NCBI GenBank assembly: GCA_022562835.1
Contig: JADFOM010000044.1
Coordinates: 1 to 12,525 of the forward strand
Length of the DNA: 12,525 nt
From: Acidobacteriota bacterium
Lineage (GTDB): Bacteria > Actinomycetota > Acidimicrobiia > Acidimicrobiales > SHLQ01
Direction: 5' to 3'
Shown: piece by piece, positions 6,890 to 12,525 of the stretch
How the letters are laid out: every line of letters starts with the position of its first letter
Position numbering within the stretch: the stretch's first letter is position 1
The notes under the pieces: model-generated
Told to the model about the DNA's origin: nothing
Databases searched by the model: none
What the model saw: only the letters and a program-made list of their open reading frames with translations
Made by a program: the position numbers and the translations under genes

Positions 6890-8506
6890 ATGGCGACAAC
6901 AGCTCCGAACATCGTGTTCATCTTGACCGACCAGGAACGCTTCTTCCCTGAGTTGCCAAGCGGGTTCGACATCCCAGGTCGGCACCGTTTGCAGGACTTG
7001 GGCGTCACGTTCACGAACCATCAGATCACGTCATGTGTCTGCACGCCTTCGCGTTCGACGATCTACACCGGCCAACACATTCAACGCACCGGGGTGTTTG
7101 ACAATGTGAACTTCCCTTGGGCAGCAGATCTCCCTACCGATATGCCGACCGTGGGGCATCGCCTTCGTGATCTGGGCTATTTCAGTGCCTACCTTGGGAA
7201 GTGGCACCTGTCCGCGGAGCTTGATACGACCGATGTTTACGGTGGCCCGAATCCAGGATTTGCTGACGTACTCGATGGCTATGGGTTCTCCGATTTCGTG
7301 GGCCCTGGCGACGTGATCGGGATGACACTTGGGGGCTACCGCAACGACGTCGTGATCGGTGCAATCACTAGGCGTTGGTTGCGACTCCGAGCCCAGGATC
7401 TCGCTGACACCGGTACTCCTTGGTTCTTGGCAGTCAATCTGGTCAACCCCCACGATGTGATGTTCTTCGACACCGACCTTCCCGGCGAAGCGGTCCAGAA
7501 GTCGCAACCGACGATGGTGCCCTTGTCGACCGCGCCGCGCTCGCCGCTGTATGCCGCGACCTGGGATCTCCCCCTGCCCGCAACGCGTCATGAGGGCTGG
7601 GACCCCGCCGAGCGGTTGAGCGCGCACCTCGAATACCAGGAAGGCCGCCGGCACATGGTGGGTCTGATACCTGATGAGGATGAGCGCTGGCAACGGCTTC
7701 AGGACTACTACCTCAACTGCATAAGGGACAGCGACCGCCAAATAGCGAGCGTGCTCGATGAGTTGGACGATCAAGGATTTCTGAACGACGCAGTCGTGAT
7801 CTGCACGTCCGATCACGGCGAATTGGGAGGCGCACACGGCATGTCAGGCAAGGGTGCCACCGCCTACCGCGAGCAGAACAACGTGCCCTTGATTATCAAG
7901 CACCCCGACCTTTCGGGAGGAAGCACCTGTGATGCGTTGACCTCGCATCTCGATCTGGTGCCCACGATCGTCGGGAGCACCGGGTCCAGCGACGAGGGCA
8001 CACAAGATCTTCCTGGGCACGACATCTCTACGGTGCTGTCGTCAGGAGGGCCGACCAGCGTTGACGCGATCAGAGACGCGACGTTGTATTCGTTCAACAT
8101 GCTCTTGACCGTCGACGGAGACTTCGTTGGCGACATCGCCGCGCTCAAAGCCCCCGGGGCTGTGCCTGGGCCACCTCCGAGCCCGGACCTTTCAAAACGC
8201 GGCGCTATCCGCAGTGTTTTCGATGGTCGCCATAGGTTCACCCGATACTTTGCTCCAACCGAGCACCACCGGCCCGAAACCATCGACGACTTGACGGAAC
8301 GCAACGACCTCGAACTCTTCGACCTCGACAGTGATCCAGGTGAAACAACGAATCTGGCACAAGGTGCTGCCAAGGCCGAAGAGTTGGTCTTACAGATGAA
8401 CTCGCTGCTAAATCGGCTGCTCGACGAAGAGGTCGGAGTCGACGACGGCAGCTTCTTGCCGACGGGCGCAGAGACGCCTTGGGAAATCGACCGCTGGGAC
8501 GTGTGA
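6890..8506 (+). CDS. Cys-type (formylglycine) arylsulfatase family protein
   Basis: Hydrolyses a sulfate ester after its active-site cysteine is converted to formylglycine. It has 538 residues, a normal length. NIVFILTDQERF (D14, Q15) is the first metal-binding strand, of the TDQ type seen in choline-sulfatase and arylsulfatase branches. C51-T-P-S-R55 followed by STIYTG is the sulfatase signature with the cysteine to be oxidised. GKWHLS (K104, H106) and TSDHGELGGAHG (D308, H309) supply the other catalytic and metal residues. No signal peptide is visible, suggesting a cytoplasmic enzyme acting on an imported sulfate ester. ATG at 6890 begins right before the first strand. An in-frame GTG at 6875 has AAGGG 5 bases upstream and is a serious alternative, adding five residues. 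It stands alone on the plus strand, divergent from the cyclase and convergent with the serine hydrolase. The FGE at 12129 probably matures it. Confidence 0.95.
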   Translation: MATTAPNIVFILTDQERFFPELPSGFDIPGRHRLQDLGVTFTNHQITSCVCTPSRSTIYTGQHIQRTGVFDNVNFPWAADLPTDMPTVGHRLRDLGYFSAYLGKWHLSAELDTTDVYGGPNPGFADVLDGYGFSDFVGPGDVIGMTLGGYRNDVVIGAITRRWLRLRAQDLADTGTPWFLAVNLVNPHDVMFFDTDLPGEAVQKSQPTMVPLSTAPRSPLYAATWDLPLPATRHEGWDPAERLSAHLEYQEGRRHMVGLIPDEDERWQRLQDYYLNCIRDSDRQIASVLDELDDQGFLNDAVVICTSDHGELGGAHGMSGKGATAYREQNNVPLIIKHPDLSGGSTCDALTSHLDLVPTIVGSTGSSDEGTQDLPGHDISTVLSSGGPTSVDAIRDATLYSFNMLLTVDGDFVGDIAALKAPGAVPGPPPSPDLSKRGAIRSVFDGRHRFTRYFAPTEHHRPETIDDLTERNDLELFDLDSDPGETTNLAQGAAKAEELVLQMNSLLNRLLDEEVGVDDGSFLPTGAETPWEIDRWDV

Positions 8507-8512
8507 CACGTC
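8498..8512 (+). terminator. Perfect inverted repeat centred on the sulfatase stop codon
   Basis: GACGTG-TGA-CACGTC is a 6-base-pair stem with the TGA stop codon as its 3-base loop, and a G-T pair can extend it by one. It may be the 3' end hairpin of the sulfatase transcript. There is no T-run, so the terminator role is tentative. Confidence 0.3.
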
Positions 8513-8518
8513 TGGCGC

Positions 8519-8560
8519 ACCGTAACGGTCACGTTCAACTCAACGCTGTCAGCCGAGTTG
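8519..8560. terminator. Palindromes in the convergent sulfatase / serine hydrolase gap
   Basis: ACCGT-A-ACGGT (8519-8529) is a perfect 11-base palindrome. CAACTC (8536-8541) and GAGTTG (8555-8560) enclose a 13-base loop that itself contains GCTG-T-CAGC. A further CTCGG/CCGAG stem lies at 8612-8626. The 192-base gap 8507-8698 holds no supported gene and probably ends both convergent transcripts. Confidence 0.3.
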
Positions 8561-8698
8561 GTCAAGTCGATGACGTGGCCGGTGCTGAGTGAACGACGGC
8601 ATCGAGTTTCGCTCGGATCGGCCGAGAACGACACCGCCCCCGCACCCTTGACCGGTCCGCTATGTGCCTGTTCTCTTTTGCCTATCTGTTTCAGGCCG

Positions 8699-9898
8699 TC
8701 ATCGAAGCGCAGCGATGATGGAGACCGCTCGCTCCCTGGCTTCCGCGAACTTGCCCTGTTCGGCGTTGTTAGCCCAGTCGGAGTGGACGGCGACCGCGAC
8801 GCCGGACTGCATGTCGCTCATAGCGAGTTGGCCATAGGAGCCGCTCGAATGTAGGACGTCGTCGGAGGTCATGTAATAACTCTGTGAGCCGTACGTCGTT
8901 CCCGAAAAAATCGTCGCGGCGATATCGTTCGTGGTGGTAATCATGTCCTTCGAGATGTCCATCGCCGAGGCGTAGTAGCTCGCGGGAGCCTTTCGCTGGG
9001 CGATCCACTGATGGAACAGTGCATAGTCCCGAGTGGACATGCTGATTCCGTAGCACGGAGATGATGTCCCGTCACTGGTGAGCGCGATCGAGCCGCCGTC
9101 GATAGATCCAAAATCATCAAACAACGCCTCGAGGAGTTCGGCGAAGGTTCGTCCGGACGCAAGCTCGGCCACCAGCCCCAGGACGTCGGTATTCATGTCG
9201 GTGTAGTTCCATGCTGTTCCAGGCTCGCATGCCTTTCCGGCCCCGCGGAGCGATTCGAGATGCCCGATGCTGACACCGGCCTGCAACCCGATCTCGACCT
9301 CCCACTGCTGGTCGGGCGTTCCCGGAGTGTGAAAGTCGAGCAGGGTACGCGCCCCGCTCATCATGTCGAGAACCTGTTGGATCGTCGCTGGGCCGATCGT
9401 CGTGCCGTCGAAGGCGGGCAGCATGCTCGTAACGGTCGCATCGGCCTCGAGCAGGCCGGCCTCCAACAATTTGTGAATCAGTACCCCAGCCAGCGTCTTT
9501 GAGGAGGATTGAAGGAGGTTCTGATCCCCCACGTTGAACCCGTTGTCATAGAACTCGGCCAGAATCCTGTTGTTGCGCAGAACGACGAACCCCTTCACCT
9601 GGGTATCGATGAGCGATTGCAGGTAGGTCTTACCGTCGCGGAACTCTGCGTTCAGATCGAAGCGCTCACCCTCCTCTACACCGGCCGGAGTGCTGGCGGC
9701 GCGAATCGGCTGACTCGACGTCGTCACGTACCGGGGCCAGCGCGCGCTGACGTACTTGTAGAACGGCCAGCTCTGCATATTGGTTGGTGTGATCTCGTCG
9801 AGGCGGAAGCCCCGGTAGAAGTCCTGGAGGTCAAACGAACCACCAAGCGCGGAGGGCGTCGAATCGGTGTCTTCGGATCGAGCACGGGAATCAGTCAC
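8699..9898 (-). CDS. Serine hydrolase of the beta-lactamase class C / NylB-like family
   Basis: A 399-residue cytoplasmic serine hydrolase, probably an esterase or amidase rather than a true beta-lactamase. The GTG start at 9898 follows AGGAG at 9906-9910 by 7 bases. The longer ATG start at 9979 would add 27 residues read through the upstream hairpin and lacks such a site. The catalytic SxxK is S131-S-S-K134 in LQSSSKTLAGVLIHKL, and the YxN-position tyrosine is Y232 in WNYTDMNTDVLGL. HSSGSYGQ at 350-357 fits the third motif, replacing KTG. An N-terminal segment of about 100 residues (FYRGFRLDEITPTNMQSWP...) precedes the core and recalls 6-aminohexanoate-dimer hydrolase relatives, in which the same Ser, Lys and Tyr act. 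No signal peptide is seen. It follows the methyltransferase gene on the same strand after 114 bases and may have its own expression. The substrate is unknown. Confidence 0.9.
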   Translation of the reverse strand: MTDSRARSEDTDSTPSALGGSFDLQDFYRGFRLDEITPTNMQSWPFYKYVSARWPRYVTTSSQPIRAASTPAGVEEGERFDLNAEFRDGKTYLQSLIDTQVKGFVVLRNNRILAEFYDNGFNVGDQNLLQSSSKTLAGVLIHKLLEAGLLEADATVTSMLPAFDGTTIGPATIQQVLDMMSGARTLLDFHTPGTPDQQWEVEIGLQAGVSIGHLESLRGAGKACEPGTAWNYTDMNTDVLGLVAELASGRTFAELLEALFDDFGSIDGGSIALTSDGTSSPCYGISMSTRDYALFHQWIAQRKAPASYYASAMDISKDMITTTNDIAATIFSGTTYGSQSYYMTSDDVLHSSGSYGQLAMSDMQSGVAVAVHSDWANNAEQGKFAEARERAVSIIAALR

Positions 9899-9905
9899 AA
9901 ATTCA

Positions 9906-9930
9906 CTCCTGTCGACGCCGGCTAGCGTCG
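9906..9930 (-). promoter_or_regulatory. Shine-Dalgarno site with adjacent leader hairpin before the serine hydrolase
   Basis: On the minus strand AGGAG (9910-9906) lies 7 bases before the GTG start and decides it. Immediately 5' of it, CGACGC and GCGTCG (9913-9918 and 9925-9930 on the plus strand) form a perfect 6-base-pair stem with a 6-base loop. The stem ends 2 bases from the ribosome site and could influence its accessibility. Confidence 0.5.
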
Positions 9931-9946
9931 CCGAGATTACCTGGCT

Positions 9947-9980
9947 GGTGCAAGCCGCACCGATATCTCGGGCGTGCACC
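9947..9980 (-). terminator. Inverted repeat in the methyltransferase / serine hydrolase gap
   Basis: GGTGCA (9947-9952) and TGCACC (9975-9980) form a perfect 6-base inverted repeat, and its interior holds a smaller CCGA/TCGG pair. It lies 32 bases after the methyltransferase stop. It could end the FGE operon transcript or act as a regulator site; there is no T-run. Confidence 0.25.
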
Positions 9981-10012
9981 GCCGGACCGCTTAGGTTAGG
10001 AGAAGCAGGATG

Positions 10013-11218
10013 TCATGCCGACCTCCTCGACACGTCGATCATGACCAGGTCGTGATCCCAGAGACGCCGGAATAGGTCGGCGGTGGCCCCGTCGATCTCG
10101 CCAATCGGGCGCTCGCCGTCGATCGTCTCGTATATCCGTCTCTCGTTGGTGCTGAGGAAGAAGACAAGATCGCGGTCGGTATGGGCCTTGTTGATTAGCA
10201 CGGCATCGGTTCCCGGTGGAATGTTCTCCTCGACGATCACCACCGACGTCGGCCGGATTGGCACGTACGACCGCCACGCGTCCTCGCTCCAGCGAATCGG
10301 TGGATCTGGCAGCGGCGAGTCAACACGATGCGCGATAACGCTGTGGCGCCGCATCGTGCCGCGGAACAGCTCGACCGCGGCGAATTGATCGCTTTCTGAC
10401 ATGGCTGCGATGCGCTCGCCGTGGGGCACCTCGGTTAGCGCGCCGCACTGCGGGCGGTAAGGCGCCTGACGCACAAAGCGGCCGAGCCGCATGCCTGCCT
10501 CACCGAGCAGGCCGAAGAGCTCCGGCACGGTGTAGGACCGGTCGCGCGGATTGAGCAGCGCGTCGGCAATGGCGTCGTCGTCCTGGAAGTCCGGTGTGTT
10601 GCGCAGCATGTGACTTATCGGATGGCCGGTTGGGAGCTCGCGCAGAGTGGAGATCAGATCGGTGATCTCTTCCGGAGTCGGTGTCACGCCGAGCGCCCGG
10701 CAGTACTCCTGCATCACGTACACGCCAGAGCGCCCGTAGGTCGCATACACCATCAGCTGCATCGCTCCCTCGGGTGCGAGCACTTCGCGCAGCGCACGCA
10801 GGCCGGCCGCAGCGCTCTCCAAATGATGCAGCACGCCGGTGCAAACGACCTGTTCGAAAGACCGACCGAGCGAGGCGACGCCTTCGATTGGCATGTCGTG
10901 CAGCTCGACGTTGGTCAACTCGTATTGCTCGATTAGTTGATGCGTGGCAGCGATGCTCGTGGGGCTGACGTCGATCCCCACGACCTGCGCGTTCGGATAT
11001 CTCAGCGAGTACCGCGCCGCCTGCGAGGTGCCACACCCAGCGACGAGAATCGTGTGGTCGTCGCGGTACGGAACCGATGGCCACATCCGGAAATGTTCCA
11101 CGCGCCGGCGAATGCCGTCATCCCAGGCCTCGACCTCGGCATCGAGGTCCGTGACCGGCGGAGGGTACGGATGCCGATCGTAGAACTCGGCGATCTCGTC
11201 GCCTCCGGGAGCTATCAC
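10013..11218 (-). CDS. Class I SAM-dependent methyltransferase with a C-terminal extension
   Basis: Transfers a methyl group from S-adenosylmethionine to an unknown acceptor. The 401 residues open with EFYDRHPYPPPV, a feature of a small methyltransferase subgroup. The Rossmann fold then follows: ILVAGCGTSQAARY (motif I, about 57-70), VVGIDVSP (79-86) and FEQVVCTGVLHHL (121-133). Residues 170-335 are variable. About 336-398 form a distinct small domain (AVLINKAHTDRDLVFFLSTNERRIYETIDG...IGEI...LFRRLWDHDLVMID) that resembles PqqD-like winged helices, which often act as peptide or partner-binding modules; this resemblance is from memory. GTG at 11218 overlaps the HAD stop by four bases (GTGA), indicating translational coupling with the FGE-HAD pair. 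No transmembrane segment is visible. A protein or natural-product substrate linked to the sulfatase locus is possible but unproven. Confidence 0.9.
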   Translation of the reverse strand: MIAPGGDEIAEFYDRHPYPPPVTDLDAEVEAWDDGIRRRVEHFRMWPSVPYRDDHTILVAGCGTSQAARYSLRYPNAQVVGIDVSPTSIAATHQLIEQYELTNVELHDMPIEGVASLGRSFEQVVCTGVLHHLESAAAGLRALREVLAPEGAMQLMVYATYGRSGVYVMQEYCRALGVTPTPEEITDLISTLRELPTGHPISHMLRNTPDFQDDDAIADALLNPRDRSYTVPELFGLLGEAGMRLGRFVRQAPYRPQCGALTEVPHGERIAAMSESDQFAAVELFRGTMRRHSVIAHRVDSPLPDPPIRWSEDAWRSYVPIRPTSVVIVEENIPPGTDAVLINKAHTDRDLVFFLSTNERRIYETIDGERPIGEIDGATADLFRRLWDHDLVMIDVSRRSA

Positions 11219-12132
11219 GAGTCTGAGAAGACCGTCGACCAGTCGTCCTTGATGCTGACGACGACCCAGTTGAGTCGCGCTGCGGTATCGAGGACCGTCT
11301 CCTCTGTCTCAAATGTGCCAGCCTTGCTCTCGTAGGAATATTCACGCTCCGCATCGTCGTGGTCGACGAGCAATGACAGAGACGGTCCGTCGTAGGACAT
11401 TGCGAACTCAAGCATTTCGGCGTCGCCAGCTGAGTTGCCGCCAGCGACCACCGGTCGGCGGCCGAGGATGCGCTGGATGTTGGGCGGCTTGCCGGGCCCC
11501 TCGTTCGGGCCGCTGTCGACGATCTTGTTGGTCCGCAGGAGGCGAAGCGAGCCGCTGTCGTCGCGGTCGATCTCGTATTGGATCTGTGACCCGACGACGC
11601 CCTCGGGCGGGACGCCATAGAAGTCCTGACCGATCACGCGGACGAATTCGGCACCGCCGGCACTGACGATGTAGAAGCCGAAGCCACGCGACCGTAACTC
11701 GTCCATCAGCTCGAGCATCGGCTGATAGCGCTGCTGCCGGTATGGCCTACGACTATCGGGGTGGACGGCCTCGGCGAAGAACGCAGCAACCTTGGCGTTG
11801 AACTCTTCCGGCGTAAGGCCGGTGTGAAGGTCGACGAGGGCAAACGCAACCCGTTCGAGGCCTATCGCTCCCAACGCCTGTCTGTCGCCGTCGAGAATCG
11901 CTCGGTACTCGTCGCGTTCACCGACCGACGCGTCGGCGGCGACGGCGTGTCCGAGCTCCGCGAGCAGAAACTCAAGCTGGGTGTAGTTCGGCTTCTCACA
12001 CCACATCGTGCCGTCGTTGTCGAACACGGCGACGCGGTCATCGGGCGGGATCTCGTCGACCCGGTCGAGGAAGGCTACGAGGGCCGAACGGGCCGCTCCC
12101 TCGCGCCAGGACGGAAGGATCCGATCGGTCAT
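11215..12132 (-). CDS. HAD-superfamily hydrolase (phosphoserine phosphatase-like)
   Basis: A 305-residue haloacid dehalogenase-fold enzyme, probably a phosphatase. VAVFDNDGTMW holds the DxDGT motif with nucleophile D38 and acid/base D40. IVSAGG (155-160) gives motif II serine S157, K215 or K203 is the likely motif III lysine, and GGNSAGDAEML (231-241) is motif IV with D237. The helical insertion between motifs I and II (about 50-145) makes it a C1-cap type like SerB relatives. No signal peptide is seen. ATG at 12132 overlaps the FGE stop by four bases (ATGA), and its own stop overlaps the methyltransferase GTG. The three proteins are therefore made from one message and may act together. A phosphate or related ester substrate is expected; a direct role in sulfatase function is only a guess. 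Confidence 0.92.
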   Translation of the reverse strand: MTDRILPSWREGAARSALVAFLDRVDEIPPDDRVAVFDNDGTMWCEKPNYTQLEFLLAELGHAVAADASVGERDEYRAILDGDRQALGAIGLERVAFALVDLHTGLTPEEFNAKVAAFFAEAVHPDSRRPYRQQRYQPMLELMDELRSRGFGFYIVSAGGAEFVRVIGQDFYGVPPEGVVGSQIQYEIDRDDSGSLRLLRTNKIVDSGPNEGPGKPPNIQRILGRRPVVAGGNSAGDAEMLEFAMSYDGPSLSLLVDHDDAEREYSYESKAGTFETEETVLDTAARLNWVVVSIKDDWSTVFSDS

Positions 12133-12525
12133 CGATCACTTCGCGTTTTTGGCGGTGTGTCAGCCCGACTGACGGTACGGAACCCGACGTGGCTCATGCC
12201 GGTGTCGATCATCTGGGGGCGGCGGGCCGCTGGCCGGTAGCGCTGGCAGTAGCTGTCGGCGCAGAGGAATGAGCCGCCCTTGACAACCTTGCGCGGGATA
12301 GCGAATTGCGGCTGCGCTGGGTCGTGGCCGGCCTCCATGCTCGGGCCGCGAGGATTGGTGGGGACGCAGCACAGCTTGTCGGCGAGGTTCGGATCGTCGG
12401 CGGGTAGGTGTTCGACGTACCAGTCGTCGGTCCACTCCCACACGTTGCCAGCCATGTCATAGATACCGAAGTCGTTCGGGGGAAACGATCCGACGGGGGC
12501 GGTGGCTTGGAAGCCGTCCTTGACA
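12129..12525 (-). CDS. Formylglycine-generating enzyme (SUMF1/FGE family), C-terminal part; N-terminus outside the window
   Basis: Oxidises the cysteine of the CxPSR motif in sulfatases to formylglycine, using oxygen and copper. The visible 131 residues are the conserved C-terminal part of the FGE-sulfatase domain: APVGSFPPNDFGIYDMAGNVWEWTDDWY, NPRGPSMEAG, KVVKGGSFLC and CQRYRPAARR, ending with HVGFRTV. The pair C88 and C93 in FLCADSYCQRY has the C-x4-C spacing of the active-site cysteines of characterised FGEs (C336/C341 in human, C272/C277 in Streptomyces coelicolor). This separates a true FGE from the many SUMF1-fold proteins that lack them, such as EgtB-type or chaperone relatives. The upstream sequence continues past the right edge. 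It is first in the FGE-HAD-methyltransferase set, overlapping HAD by ATGA. The sulfatase at 6890 is the obvious client. Confidence 0.93.
   Translation of the reverse strand, partial: VKDGFQATAPVGSFPPNDFGIYDMAGNVWEWTDDWYVEHLPADDPNLADKLCCVPTNPRGPSMEAGHDPAQPQFAIPRKVVKGGSFLCADSYCQRYRPAARRPQMIDTGMSHVGFRTVSRADTPPKTRSDR

Noticed and set aside
7031..7837. A 268-residue ORF on the minus strand antisense to the sulfatase
   Set aside because: It is a high-GC shadow of the sulfatase, which has full family motifs; the antisense product shows none.
7864..8634. A 256-residue minus-strand ORF, serine-rich, running through the sulfatase 3' end into the convergent gap
   Set aside because: Composition is typical of a complementary-frame shadow, and its start region lies in the repeat-rich gap without a ribosome site.

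Overview
This is a high-GC (about 60% by eye), densely packed window whose gene families point to an actinobacterium. The families are a class III adenylate cyclase fused to an alpha/beta-hydrolase domain, a deazaflavin-type nitroreductase-like protein, TetR-linked amidohydrolases with an acyl-CoA ligase, and a Cys-type sulfatase with an FGE. A mycobacterium relative or an Acidimicrobiia member would fit; this is inference from gene content only. I saw no tRNA, rRNA, CRISPR array, insertion sequence or phage gene.

Left part (1-4672, all minus strand): a TetR regulator gene, then, after a 185-base gap, a tight catabolic set. It consists of a COG2159-type amidohydrolase, a D-aminoacylase-type amidohydrolase 6 bases later, and an AMP-forming acyl-CoA ligase that overlaps the preceding stop codon and runs off the left edge. 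A simple reading is hydrolysis of an amide or N-acyl compound followed by CoA activation of the released acid. The substrate cannot be read from the sequence.

Middle part (4673-6889): a deazaflavin/nitroreductase-like gene on the plus strand, divergent from tetR, converges with a minus-strand gene for a two-domain protein. That protein has an N-terminal alpha/beta-hydrolase domain whose nucleophile and histidine positions look lost, joined to a complete class III nucleotide cyclase domain. It looks like a cAMP-producing sensor rather than an enzyme with two activities.

Right part (6890-12525): a Cys-type sulfatase on the plus strand faces a minus-strand group. That group is the C-terminal part of a formylglycine-generating enzyme (FGE), a HAD phosphatase-like protein and a SAM methyltransferase with a C-terminal extension, joined by 4-base stop/start overlaps (ATGA and GTGA). 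A separate serine hydrolase of the beta-lactamase/NylB type follows. The sulfatase has the CxPSR motif that FGE converts to formylglycine, and the FGE fragment keeps both active-site cysteines, so a sulfatase and its activator lie in one locus. The short convergent region around 8498-8626 is unusually rich in inverted repeats, one centred exactly on the sulfatase stop codon.

Several starts differ from the longest possible ORF: GTG for the serine hydrolase, TTG for the cyclase, GTG for the methyltransferase, and an apparent CTG for the ligase.
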